NCBI RefSeq assembly: GCF_900095305.1
Contig: NZ_FMDO01000028.1
Location: forward strand, 89,679 to 153,678
Source of the DNA: Proteiniborus sp. DW1
GTDB lineage: Bacteria > Bacillota > Clostridia > Tissierellales > Proteiniboraceae
DNA length: 64,000 nt
Reading direction: 5' to 3'
The position numbers and the translations under genes were made by a program. Within the stretch, counting starts at the first letter, position 1; each line of letters starts with the position of its first letter. The notes below the pieces were generated by a model, which saw only the letters and a list, made by a program, of their open reading frames with translations, was not told the DNA's origin and made no database searches. This document shows, piece after piece, positions 35,210 through 44,174 of this stretch.

Positions 35210-36271
35210 ATGTATAACAAAATTTTAGGAGCATTAGTAGGTGCTGCTGTAGGAGATGCTATGGGTGCTGCTACAGAGCTTAGGTCTTTTAATCAGATAC
35301 GTGAAAGTTTTGGTGGGAAAGTAGTAGATTTTCATACTCCACCAAATGATACACCAGCAAAAGGTCGTGTAGCAGGTCAGGTAACAGATGCCTTTAGTAT
35401 TCCGTATATATTAATTAAATATATACTAAAAACTAATGGGAGTTTTACAACAGAATCTGCTCAAAAAGCTCTAATTGAATGGAGCACATATGAATGGTTT
35501 GAGCCTTTTGCAGGAATGACTACTCGAAAAGTAATTAATCGTATAACTGCAAGTAAAGAAAATAATACTTATTGGGCTTATGCAGGACATTTAGGGAATA
35601 AGCTTTTTAAAGGCCATTATTATGCCATGTCATCTAATGGGGCAGCCTGTAAAGCTTTTCCAATGGGTTTATTTAATCCAGGAGATATTGATAAGGCTAT
35701 ATACGAAACTATAGCAGTAACTATGTCATCTCATGATGATAAATATAGCATCTCAGGAGCCTGCGCTGTAGCAGCTGCAGTGAGTAAAGCTATGGAAGAA
35801 AAAGTTACAGTTTATGATATCGTTCAAGCAGGCTTTTATGGAGCAAAAATAGGAGAGGAAAGAGGTAACGAAATTGCACTTAATTATCCAGGGCCTTCTG
35901 TACAAAAGAGAATGGATATGGCTGTAAATATAGCAATGAAAGCAGGAGAACCTGATAAGATAATGGAGAACTTAGCAGAAACAATTGGAAGTGGACCAGC
36001 AATTGCTGAAACCGTACCAGTTGCTTTTGGACTATTTATAGCAAATAATGGTGAAACCATGCCATCTATCTATGGTGGAGTTAATATTGGGGATGAAACA
36101 AGTGCAATTGCTACTATTACAGGGGCATTGTCAGGAGCATGTAATGGAATAGATTCAATTGCTAATGGATACCAGAAGATTATTGAAGAAAAAAATGAAA
36201 TGGATTTATCAAAGCTATCTGAGGAAATATGCAAGTATATTGAAAAAGATTTAATGGATAGAAGGAAGTGA
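35210..36271 (+). CDS. ADP-ribosylglycohydrolase-family paralogue with altered metal ligands
   Basis: The 353-residue product is a clear tandem paralogue of the preceding protein, starting with the same MYNKILG and GDAMGAATE segments and sharing TPP(N/M)DT, GLFNPGDI and SGACAVAAAVS. The T-D-D motif is changed to T59-D60-A61 and D-T-D-T to D295-E-T-S, so at least two usual metal ligands are lost. It may be an inactive partner, a subunit of a heteromer, or an enzyme with a different metal arrangement. It begins two bases after the previous stop. Confidence 0.85.
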   Translation: MYNKILGALVGAAVGDAMGAATELRSFNQIRESFGGKVVDFHTPPNDTPAKGRVAGQVTDAFSIPYILIKYILKTNGSFTTESAQKALIEWSTYEWFEPFAGMTTRKVINRITASKENNTYWAYAGHLGNKLFKGHYYAMSSNGAACKAFPMGLFNPGDIDKAIYETIAVTMSSHDDKYSISGACAVAAAVSKAMEEKVTVYDIVQAGFYGAKIGEERGNEIALNYPGPSVQKRMDMAVNIAMKAGEPDKIMENLAETIGSGPAIAETVPVAFGLFIANNGETMPSIYGGVNIGDETSAIATITGALSGACNGIDSIANGYQKIIEEKNEMDLSKLSEEICKYIEKDLMDRRK

Positions 36272-37050
36272 TAAATATAGAAACTAAATTTCTAGTAGAA
36301 ACAGCTTTATTAACCCATGGTTTAAAATCCATTGAAGACGAAACTCTTATAAAGATATGGCCTTGGGAACATAAGTGCATAGCCTGGGTTGATGAAGGAG
36401 AGGTAATAGTTGGAAGCATGAAAGAATTTATTAGTTTTAGAAGTAAATCCAAGGAACTGATACGTATAGATAAGAATATTTTTATAGAATCATGTAACAA
36501 TGGCATAAGCGGAGCCTTAACTGCATCTGGAACTATGATGGCAGCAAAGGAAAAGGGAATTCATATTGCAGTAACTGCTGGAATGGGTGGCATTGGAGAT
36601 GTTTTAGGAGAAGAACTAAGTGCAGATTTGTCTGCCATAGCGACTATGGATGTAGTATTGGTAGCTACTTCACCAAAGGATGTAATAAATATAGAAGGGA
36701 CTATTAAGTGGCTATTAGAGCATGATGTTAGGATATGGGGAAGGGATACAGATATTATAGATGGATTTATGGTAAGTAATAAACCTATAAAAATTACAGG
36801 TAAATATGAGGGACAACCTTTAAAAAGCAAAACATTGCTTTTAAATCCTATACCGAATAAAGTTAGGTTGAAAGATTTGACCATAATAGAAAAGGCTAAA
36901 AGAGCGGGTAAAGAAGCTGAAAAAAGAGGAGAATACTATCATCCAGCTGCAAATGCTATGATAGATAGGCTTTCATATGGGAAGTCTTCTGAGCTACAAC
37001 TAAAATCATTAATTAATAATAGTATTTGGGCAAATGAGTTAACTAGATAA
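36268..37050 (+). CDS. Divergent pseudouridine-5'-phosphate glycosidase (PsuG) homologue
   Basis: PsuG cleaves or forms the C-glycosidic bond of pseudouridine 5'-phosphate. The 260-residue protein aligns by eye with E. coli PsuG (312 residues): Glu11 in VETALLTHG (E31), Thr103 in VTAGMGG (T130), Ser118 and Asp120 in LSADL (S147, D149), Lys137 in SPKDVI (K166) and the terminal NN pair. The loop holding H-R-G-A-E-H in PsuG is missing and K93 appears to be Arg66. Thus the bond-cleaving residues remain while part of the phosphate-side pocket differs. GTG start; GTGA overlap with the previous gene. E. coli numbering is from memory. Confidence 0.75.
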   Translation: MINIETKFLVETALLTHGLKSIEDETLIKIWPWEHKCIAWVDEGEVIVGSMKEFISFRSKSKELIRIDKNIFIESCNNGISGALTASGTMMAAKEKGIHIAVTAGMGGIGDVLGEELSADLSAIATMDVVLVATSPKDVINIEGTIKWLLEHDVRIWGRDTDIIDGFMVSNKPIKITGKYEGQPLKSKTLLLNPIPNKVRLKDLTIIEKAKRAGKEAEKRGEYYHPAANAMIDRLSYGKSSELQLKSLINNSIWANELTR

Positions 37051-37434
37051 AAGAAAGGGATTTTTTGAACAAACCTAATAGCGAAACAAATATTTATATG
37101 TTTATATAGGCAAGTGATTTGGGAAAAACAGCAAATAATTCTGCAAAACAAACACTAAATTAAACACCATATGTTCTTCTAACAAGCGTTCTCTTATGTT
37201 TGGTTAAAACTAAGAGAATGCTTTTTTTGTTATATTTAGCTGATACACTAACTGAGTTATGCTTAAGTCCTAAGCTTCTTCTATATAAAAGTATAAAATC
37301 TTTTTAGAAGGAGCTTTTGGTATTTCTAACGTTTTTTGGACAAATACTCCTTTTTTTGCTACAATAAATGATAAGATGAAAAAGTTAGCAAAAACTTTTA
37401 TGAAAATTCTAGATAGGGTTTTGGAGAATGAGCT
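37051..37434. other. Intergenic region between two operons
   Basis: About 380 bases without a supportable gene. It holds the terminator of the nucleoside-type operon and, presumably, the promoter of the following lipoprotein and two-component unit, which I could not place with confidence. Confidence 0.5.
37185..37229 (+). terminator. Terminator of the nucleoside-type operon
   Basis: AGCGTTCTCTTA pairs with TAAGAGAATGCT (12 pairs, one G-T), followed by seven T (37222-37228). Confidence 0.85.
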
Positions 37435-38703
37435 ATGAAAAAAACAATAGTTTTTATAGTATTTATATTTAGTCTACTCCTTTTACTAAGTTGTGAAAAA
37501 CAAGACTATAAAAGAATAGTAGTAGAAGAAAATGTAGAACTAGAAGGAGAAGCCCCTGTAGAACCTTCTAGTTTTGGACAAGTATATCTAGATTTAGATA
37601 GTAGTAATTGTTTTTATCCAGCCTTTTATTATGGAGATGAGATATATGGAAACCTTAAAAAAAATCACGATAAAGATATCAGTGGTAAAAAATATCTATA
37701 TAAATTAGATGTGTATAATAAGATATCAGAAACATTGAAAGAAAGCATAGACTTCAGACCAGGAATTAACAAGGTTGGACTTATAGAAGATAAGGCTTAC
37801 ATGATAGATTACACTATAAGAAGTAAACCAACTTTAATAAATGAATTGTCTATAATAATTAATGAACTAAGGGAAAATGAAAATCAATATGAAATATCCT
37901 ATGTATCCGGAAGTAATAGATACTTAGTCATTAATGAAATGTCGTCTAGTGGGGAGGTAATCAATGTCTTCTTATATGACTTAGTCGATAATAGATTTTA
38001 TAAAAATAACACCCATAGACATGGTGATATATGCTATATTTTTGAGCTAAGATCATTAATTTGGATAGATCAAAAAGATTTTAAGATTTATAAGATTCGA
38101 TTTGAAAATGACCATTATACTTTAGAAGAATATATTGATTTGGGAATAGATGAAGATATAAGTAGAGTTAGAGGAACTATGAAAAATGGTCATGAGTTAA
38201 TCCTTTTTCACGATATAAGATTAGGAAACAAAGAGAACTGGAATTTGATGGGAACATCTGTTGTTACTAGTTATAATTTTGAAAAAAAGGAATATACTTA
38301 TTTATTTAATAATTCTATTGACAAGAGCTTGAACATGGCAAATTTAAAAAATAAAAGCTCTGCAAAAGAAAGCTCTATTTCACTTAGTGCACCTATTGAT
38401 GAATACTCATACATAGAATATATAGGAAATGGTTTCTTTATAGAAGAAAGCTTTGATTTATTTAGAGACTACATTGAATTAACTAAGAGAAGTATATATT
38501 ACTATAAATATACTATACCTGTTTTAGTCTATGATGAAGAATTTAAAGAAAAATCACAACAAATTTATCCAGAAATAAATGTATTAGTTAACGAAGCTGG
38601 AAATGAAATATTTTCTACTAGGGAAATAAAGAAAATAATAGATGGTATTCCTGTCACTAAAGATGTTATTTACCAGAGAATTATTATATCAAGGTCTAGA
38701 TAG
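37435..38703 (+). CDS. Lipoprotein, possibly propeller-like sensor partner
   Basis: The 422-residue precursor has a lipobox (LLLSC, Cys20). The mature protein is rich in aromatic beta-strand text (KYLYKLDVYNKI, VINVFLYDLVDNRFYKN, LRSLIWIDQKDFKIYKI, SYNFEKKEYTYLF), spaced like the blades of a propeller, but no named family is recognised. It lies 34 bases before a response regulator and kinase and in the same direction as a transporter cluster that includes another propeller-bearing lipoprotein. It could sense ligand or cell-envelope state for that system; this is inference. Confidence 0.6.
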   Translation: MKKTIVFIVFIFSLLLLLSCEKQDYKRIVVEENVELEGEAPVEPSSFGQVYLDLDSSNCFYPAFYYGDEIYGNLKKNHDKDISGKKYLYKLDVYNKISETLKESIDFRPGINKVGLIEDKAYMIDYTIRSKPTLINELSIIINELRENENQYEISYVSGSNRYLVINEMSSSGEVINVFLYDLVDNRFYKNNTHRHGDICYIFELRSLIWIDQKDFKIYKIRFENDHYTLEEYIDLGIDEDISRVRGTMKNGHELILFHDIRLGNKENWNLMGTSVVTSYNFEKKEYTYLFNNSIDKSLNMANLKNKSSAKESSISLSAPIDEYSYIEYIGNGFFIEESFDLFRDYIELTKRSIYYYKYTIPVLVYDEEFKEKSQQIYPEINVLVNEAGNEIFSTREIKKIIDGIPVTKDVIYQRIIISRSR

Positions 38704-38737
38704 AATCTGAAGCTAAATAAGAGAAATGGGGGGTAAA

Positions 38738-39406
38738 ATGACAAAAAAGATCTTAATAGTAGAGGACGAATACTCAATTAATGATATATTGACAATGACC
38801 TTAATAAATGAAGGATATGAGGTAGAAAGCTATTTTGATGGAAAGACAGCATTAGAGAGGATAAAAATATTTAAGCCTGATCTAGTACTTTTAGATTTAA
38901 TGCTTCCAGATATAGATGGTTTTGAAATCTGTAAGCAAATATCTAATGACCATTTAGTTATTATGATTACAGCTAGGGATAGTATTTTCGATAAGATAAT
39001 AGGATTAGAGCTGGGTGCAGATGATTATATAGTTAAACCATTTGAAATTAAAGAAGTAATAGCTAGAGTAAAAGCATTATTTAGAAGTATTGAAAAGGAA
39101 AAACAGGTTTTATCAGAAGAGATTATTGAACTAGGAGAGGGCATAAAAGTAGATTTGTTTGGTGAGCGAGTATTTAAAAATGGTGTGGAGGTTCCGTTAA
39201 AGAGACAAGAATCTGCTTTGTTTTTCTTTCTACTGAAGAATAGAAACAGAGTATTTACTAGACCTGAACTGTTGGATAGTGTATGGGGCTATGATTACTA
39301 TGGAGATTCCAGAACAGTTGATGTCCATGTTAGAAGAATTAGAGCAAAACTAGGAACTCCCACTATTATAGAAACTGTGTTTGGGAAAGGCTATGTAATG
39401 AGGTAG
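38738..39406 (+). CDS. Response regulator, OmpR/PhoB family
   Basis: The ATG at 38738 follows a GGGGGG site; an in-frame ATG at 38726 is too close to it. The product has 222 residues with a receiver domain (LIVEDEYS, Asp in VLLDLMLPDIDG, MITARD, IVKPFE) and a winged helix (QESALFFFLLKNRNRVFTR, then DSRTVDVHVRRIRAKL and GKGYVMR). It is followed after four bases by its kinase gene and probably regulates the transporter cluster downstream. Confidence 0.92.
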   Translation: MTKKILIVEDEYSINDILTMTLINEGYEVESYFDGKTALERIKIFKPDLVLLDLMLPDIDGFEICKQISNDHLVIMITARDSIFDKIIGLELGADDYIVKPFEIKEVIARVKALFRSIEKEKQVLSEEIIELGEGIKVDLFGERVFKNGVEVPLKRQESALFFFLLKNRNRVFTRPELLDSVWGYDYYGDSRTVDVHVRRIRAKLGTPTIIETVFGKGYVMR

Positions 39407-39410
39407 AACA

Positions 39411-40844
39411 ATGCTAAATACTATTAGGGGTAAAATAACTACTGGAATAATTCTAATTAGTTTTATAATATTAATAATAATAAACTTTATAATATGGCAG
39501 ATATTTGAAGAAAATTTGCAAACCTTCATTTTAAATGACATGAAAAGAATCATGTCAATAATGTATTATGGGCTTGAAAGACAAGTATTAAATCTACAGG
39601 GAGATATAACTTTATATAATAGAAGTAATTTGTGGTCAATTATGAATAAAGAAAGTCTGCGATACGACATATATTTATCAATAATGTATGATAATGATGG
39701 TTATATACAGTTTGCAGGTAAGCTTATTGACAAGAACAGTATGGATAAAATTATAGAAGATAGCAATAACAAATCATCACTGTTATATATTCACAATGAG
39801 GATAATAGATATTTTGCAACCTATTCATATCCAGTATATGTAAAGAATAGTTATGTAGGTATATTCGTATTTCAGAAAGATTATTTGACTCAATATAATA
39901 ACTATAAGGATTTGATGAAGAGGATAATAGTTATTCAATTTATTTTATTCATAATAATGGTATTAATAAACTCTGTTTGGCTAAAGAAATCAACTAATTC
40001 ACTAAATACGTTGTTAAAAGGAATAAAGTCTATGGGCGAAGGAGAATATTCTAATAGATTAGAAGCAAAAAGTAATGACGAAGTAGCTATCATTATTCAC
40101 CAGTTCAATAAAATGCAGGATCAAATAGTATCACAAATGGAATATTTAAGACAGGAGAAAGTTAAGATAGAGGAGCTGGAGAAGTCCACTAGGAATTTTT
40201 TCAATTATGCGACTCATGAGATGAAGACTCCAATTACTTCAATTACAGGATATGCCCAGTTATTAAGTCAGGGCAAGATAGATGATAAAATAAAAGATAG
40301 AGCATATGAAAGAATAATAACAGAAGCTGATAGAATGAATAAAATGGTTCAAAACATGTTGATAGTAGCTAAAGGTAAAGAAATAGAAGAGGAACATAAG
40401 GAATACTTTGATCTAAATGAACTGATAGGCAAAATAATTAAAGAATATGGAGTAATATATAATAGAGGAAAGATAGAACTAAATTTAGAAAATGAAAGTA
40501 TTATAATCTTTGGAAATGAAGAAGAAATAAGAGCAGTTGTTTTAAATCTTATTGATAATGCTATAAAATATAGCGTAGATGGACAAATAAAAATTAGAGT
40601 TTGTCTAGATAACCATGCATATATAATACTTGAAAACAAGACATTACCTATACCAGAGGGAATAAAAAACACCCTGTTTGAACCATTTGTAAAGTATAAT
40701 CATGGCAACCAAAAACAAGCCAGCTCTGGATTAGGGCTTTATATATGTAGAGAATTAATTGAAAAAAATGAAGGTAAAATAAATTATAATTTATATGAGG
40801 ATACAATTAGTTTTACAATTGAACTACCTATAGTGAACGATTGA
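39411..40844 (+). CDS. Sensor histidine kinase with HAMP domain
   Basis: The 477-residue kinase has two membrane helices (about 8-30 and 166-186) around a sensor of about 135 residues, then a HAMP domain (LLKGIKSMGEGEYSNRLEAK), H-box ATHEMKTPITSITGYAQLL, N-box VVLNLIDNAIKYS and a catalytic G-box (SSGLGLYICRELIE). The usual D-x-G-x-G F-box is replaced by a short LENKTLPIPEGI segment, so the ATP site is slightly divergent. It pairs with the regulator just upstream. Confidence 0.9.
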   Translation: MLNTIRGKITTGIILISFIILIIINFIIWQIFEENLQTFILNDMKRIMSIMYYGLERQVLNLQGDITLYNRSNLWSIMNKESLRYDIYLSIMYDNDGYIQFAGKLIDKNSMDKIIEDSNNKSSLLYIHNEDNRYFATYSYPVYVKNSYVGIFVFQKDYLTQYNNYKDLMKRIIVIQFILFIIMVLINSVWLKKSTNSLNTLLKGIKSMGEGEYSNRLEAKSNDEVAIIIHQFNKMQDQIVSQMEYLRQEKVKIEELEKSTRNFFNYATHEMKTPITSITGYAQLLSQGKIDDKIKDRAYERIITEADRMNKMVQNMLIVAKGKEIEEEHKEYFDLNELIGKIIKEYGVIYNRGKIELNLENESIIIFGNEEEIRAVVLNLIDNAIKYSVDGQIKIRVCLDNHAYIILENKTLPIPEGIKNTLFEPFVKYNHGNQKQASSGLGLYICRELIEKNEGKINYNLYEDTISFTIELPIVND

Positions 40845-40883
40845 AATAGATGAGGAACTACAGGTGCCCATCTATTTTTTTTT
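40845..40883 (+). terminator. Terminator directly after the kinase stop
   Basis: AATAGATG (40845-40852) pairs with CATCTATT (40869-40876), running into nine T. It separates the two-component unit from the transporter operon. Confidence 0.8.
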
Positions 40884-40934
40884 GATCTAACCCGATTGTT
40901 TCGGACGCTTTTCCGAAAGAATCGTAGGTAGGTC
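40884..40934. repeat. Long GC-richer hairpin upstream of the transporter operon
   Basis: GATCTAACC at 40884 pairs with GGTAGGTC at 40927, and inside it CGATT-G-TTTCGG pairs with CCGAAA-G-AATCG around a short loop: about 19 pairs in 51 bases. It is unlike the AT-rich surroundings. It lies upstream of the presumed promoter, so it may be a DNA-level element or a dispersed repeat. Confidence 0.55.
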
Positions 40935-41047
40935 AAACGTACCAAGCACCAAACTTATGTAGGAGAACCGAGCAAATAAATTTATGTTGCGAGACTACGA
41001 AATTTAACAATTTGGAAACATCTGGGGCTCATTTGGCAAAAACCCTC

Positions 41048-41056
41048 TGGTATAAT
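41048..41056 (+). promoter_or_regulatory. Extended -10 promoter element for the transporter operon
   Basis: TGGTATAAT (TG-N-TATAAT) at 41048-41056 is a good extended -10 box, 57 bases before the GTG start. No strong -35 box is at the usual spacing, which is tolerated with an extended -10 and may indicate activation, perhaps by the response regulator upstream. Confidence 0.5.
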
Positions 41057-41112
41057 TTGTATTGAGGTATCTTTATTTTTAGCATTATGCAAGTTAAAAA
41101 GGAGGATATGCC

Positions 41113-41985
41113 GTGCTTTCTAGATTTAGCATGAAAGATAAGATTGTAGCTTTGCTACTTATTGCACCAAGTATAATTGGCATATTAGTGTTTTATGTAG
41201 CACCATTTACATGGATGGTAATATTTTCTTTCTTTGACAAGCCGGTAAATGGGAGCTTTGTAGGATTAAGTAATTATATTGATTTGATAAATAATGAAGT
41301 ATACAGAAAGGCGCTGTCTAATACTGCCATATTCACAGGAATCAGTGTCCCATTGATTATAGTATTATCTTTAATACTGGCAATCTTATTAAATCAGAAG
41401 ATACATTTCAAACACACACTAAGGACTTCTTTTATAATACCATTAGTTGTACCAGTAGCTTCAGTTATTTTATTCTTTGAGTACATATTTGATTATCATG
41501 GGCTTATTAATAAAATTTTTTCTATATTTAATATAAAAACTACTGACTGGCTAAACTCATCTTTTGCCATGGTTGTAGTGGTTATAATCTATGTATGGAA
41601 AAACCTTGGATATAACATGATATTATTTTTAGCTGGGCTTCAAGGTATCCCCAAAGAATATTATGAAGCTGCCGATATAGATGGTGCCGGAATTCTAACT
41701 AAGTTTTTTAATATAACAGCAGTTTATCTGATGCCTACTACTTTTTTCGTAATAGTCATATCTATAATTAACTCCTTCAAGGTATTTAAGGAAGTATATC
41801 TTTTATCAGGTAGCTACCCGCATGAAAGCATATATATGCTCCAGCATTATCTCAATAATATGTTTAATAAGCTGGATTATCATAAGCTAGTTACATCAGC
41901 AGTACTGATGGCTGTCATATTATATTTAATCATATTCATATTATTTAAGATTCAAAAAAGAGTAGAAAGATATATTGAGGGCTAG
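41113..41985 (+). CDS. ABC importer permease, MalF/UgpA type (CUT1)
   Basis: The 290-residue protein has six membrane segments and the EAA loop EAADIDGAGILTKFFNITA that contacts the ATPase. AAAGGAGGAT precedes a GTG start; an ATG follows at 41131. CUT1 permeases normally import oligosaccharides, glycerol-phosphate or similar solutes as MalF-MalG pairs. It is the first gene of a six-gene operon that also encodes exporter-type parts. Confidence 0.92.
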   Translation: MLSRFSMKDKIVALLLIAPSIIGILVFYVAPFTWMVIFSFFDKPVNGSFVGLSNYIDLINNEVYRKALSNTAIFTGISVPLIIVLSLILAILLNQKIHFKHTLRTSFIIPLVVPVASVILFFEYIFDYHGLINKIFSIFNIKTTDWLNSSFAMVVVVIIYVWKNLGYNMILFLAGLQGIPKEYYEAADIDGAGILTKFFNITAVYLMPTTFFVIVISIINSFKVFKEVYLLSGSYPHESIYMLQHYLNNMFNKLDYHKLVTSAVLMAVILYLIIFILFKIQKRVERYIEG

Positions 41986-41995
41986 GAGGATTAGC

Positions 41996-42862
41996 ATGAG
42001 GAAAAATAAAAAACTAGCAGTCACTATATTTCTAATTATAGTTGCCTTATTGGTGCTATTGCCTCTTATAGTGACAGTTACTAATTCTTTTATGAGAAGT
42101 TCTGAGATTAATGAAAGCTATGGTGCTTTTATAGGAGACAGCACTACCCAGGATAAAAAAGAAAAGTTTCGAAGTATTAAATTGATTCCAGATAATATAG
42201 TAATTGAACAGTACTATGAAGTTTTAGTGGGAAAATCAAAGTTCTTAAGAATGTTTTGGAACTCGGTTTTTCTAGCACTTCCCATAGTCATATTCCAGAC
42301 AATAATATCATCGTCAGCAGCATTTGTATTTGCAAAAATAAAGTTTAGAGGAAGAGATACGCTTTTTTTTATATACATAATAATTATGATGATGCCATTT
42401 CAAGTTACTCTTGTACCTAATTATTTAGTTTTAGATAAGCTAGGTATTTTAGATAATTACCTATCTATAATACTTCCAGGAATATTTGGAGCATTTGGAG
42501 TCTTTCTTTTGAGACAATTTATGATTTCTATTCCAAATGAATATATTGAGGCAGCAATGGTTGATGGATGCTCATTGGCGCAGATTTTTTTTAAGGTTAT
42601 TCTTCCACAGTCTAAGGGAGGAGTGGCTTCTCTTGCTATATTATTATTTATAGACAATTGGAATATGGTTGAACAGCCATTGATATTTTTAAAGGATGTA
42701 AATAAACACCCATTGTCCATATATCTTTCTGTAATAAATAGTTCCGAATTAGGCATTGCCTTTGCAGCTAGTGTTATATATATGATACCTGCTCTTTTAG
42801 TATTTTTATATGGGCAGAATTACTTAATCGAGGGGATATCTAACTCTACAATTAAAAAATAA
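41996..42862 (+). CDS. ABC importer permease, MalG/UgpE type (CUT1)
   Basis: The start at 41996 has AGGAGG at 41984-41989 and replaces an in-frame TTG at 41975 inside the previous gene. The product of 288 residues has six membrane segments and the EAA loop EAAMVDGCSLAQIFFKVILPQ. The segment between helices one and two is long and polar (SSEINESYGAFIGDSTTQDK), as in several clostridial homologues. It forms the heterodimer with the preceding permease. Confidence 0.92.
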   Translation: MRKNKKLAVTIFLIIVALLVLLPLIVTVTNSFMRSSEINESYGAFIGDSTTQDKKEKFRSIKLIPDNIVIEQYYEVLVGKSKFLRMFWNSVFLALPIVIFQTIISSSAAFVFAKIKFRGRDTLFFIYIIIMMMPFQVTLVPNYLVLDKLGILDNYLSIILPGIFGAFGVFLLRQFMISIPNEYIEAAMVDGCSLAQIFFKVILPQSKGGVASLAILLFIDNWNMVEQPLIFLKDVNKHPLSIYLSVINSSELGIAFAASVIYMIPALLVFLYGQNYLIEGISNSTIKK

Positions 42863-42875
42863 GGGGGGGATTATA

Positions 42876-44156
42876 GTGGAAGATACTAAAAAAATCGATA
42901 TGAGAAAGAAAAAAATACTTAAAGTTGGTCAGGTTTTTCTTGTAATAATAATATTTTTCACATTTACTTCAAAAAGCATTCGCAACTTAACTCTTCCAAA
43001 GGTTAGCACTGTGGATGCAAAGTCAGGAAGTTTAATTATAGAAATAGCCAGAGATGGCATAATAAATGCTGTAAAAAGGATAGAGCACTACATTGATTTT
43101 TCTGCAACAGTCAAAGAAGTAAAAGTTTCTGTAGGTGATTCGGTAGTTACAGGAGATACTATATTAGTTCTAGATAAAGAACCTTTAGAACGTGATCTAA
43201 TAAAAAAGGAAATTGCCCTTAAAAGATTAAAGCTCCAATACGACAATGCTGTGGCAGGAAATATAGAAGATATACTATATACATATGAGCAAAAAATAAA
43301 AGAAGCAGAAACTGAACTCTCAAAAATAGAAGAAGAAGTTAAGATAAAAGAACAATTATATAATGAAGGAGCTGTCGCTAAAAGAGAACTAGATAACGCT
43401 GTTAGCCAACTTGACCTAGCAAAAATTAAACTTGAAAATGCAAATAATGACTTAGAAAAACAATTAGAGAAGTCAGACAGGGAAAAAGAAAACAGAGAAA
43501 GAGAAATGGAGCTTATGAAGCTTGATATATCAAATGCTGAAATAGAAATCGAAGAGCTAAAAAAGATGATTAAAAACTGTACTGTAATAGCCACAAACGA
43601 TGGAATAATTAAAGAAATCAACTTTAAAGAAGGAATGGTTGCAAATAATTCAAAACCATTATATGTTTTAGACAGCCCAGACAAAGGATTTGAAGCCACC
43701 GTCGCAGTAAACAATGAGGAAAGTCAATATTTAGAGACTGGAGATAGGGTCCAAGTGTTTTTAAAAAGTGAAAGCAGCAGTTCATTAAATGGGGAAATAA
43801 AGACAATAAAAGATGCTGAAAATACAGACAAAAAACTAATAACAGTAGGACTCGAAGACCAGAACCTTAAGGGTGGAGAAGCAGTTGAAGTTTATATTAA
43901 AAAGCCTATAGGTTCATATAAATACCTTGTCCCTAGGCAGGCCCTAAGAACAGATGAACAAGGGAAGTTTGTTTTTATTCTTGAGGAAAGACAAGGACCA
44001 TTAGGGAAAGAATATTATGTTGTTAGAAATGGAGTCACAGAGGGCGATTCTGATAATAACAATGTAGGTATTTTTTCAGGACTAATGGGTAGTGAACGTA
44101 TAATTGTAAGAAGTAGCAAACCTATATCTGAGGGCAGTCTAGTTACAATAGAATAA
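42876..44156 (+). CDS. HlyD/MFP-type membrane fusion adaptor
   Basis: The 426-residue protein has one N-terminal membrane helix (residues about 14-30), a lipoyl-like half-motif (VKEVKVSVGDSVVTGDTILVLD), a long coiled-coil hairpin (about 120-215, with KIKEQLYNEGAVAKRELDNA), a second lipoyl half (IKEINFKEGMVANNSKPLYVLD) and beta-barrel domains. Such adaptors normally serve MacB-type exporters, not sugar importers. GGGGGGG precedes the GTG start. In this operon it sits between the CUT1 permeases and a MacB-like membrane protein. Confidence 0.9.
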   Translation: MEDTKKIDMRKKKILKVGQVFLVIIIFFTFTSKSIRNLTLPKVSTVDAKSGSLIIEIARDGIINAVKRIEHYIDFSATVKEVKVSVGDSVVTGDTILVLDKEPLERDLIKKEIALKRLKLQYDNAVAGNIEDILYTYEQKIKEAETELSKIEEEVKIKEQLYNEGAVAKRELDNAVSQLDLAKIKLENANNDLEKQLEKSDREKENREREMELMKLDISNAEIEIEELKKMIKNCTVIATNDGIIKEINFKEGMVANNSKPLYVLDSPDKGFEATVAVNNEESQYLETGDRVQVFLKSESSSSLNGEIKTIKDAENTDKKLITVGLEDQNLKGGEAVEVYIKKPIGSYKYLVPRQALRTDEQGKFVFILEERQGPLGKEYYVVRNGVTEGDSDNNNVGIFSGLMGSERIIVRSSKPISEGSLVTIE

Positions 44157-44174
44157 AATAGGGAGGAAGGTGAT

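Noticed and set aside
43088..43714. 208-residue Ser/Phe-rich minus-strand frame
   Set aside because: It is the complement of the coiled-coil part of the HlyD-type adaptor; such long shadows arise from biased codon use.
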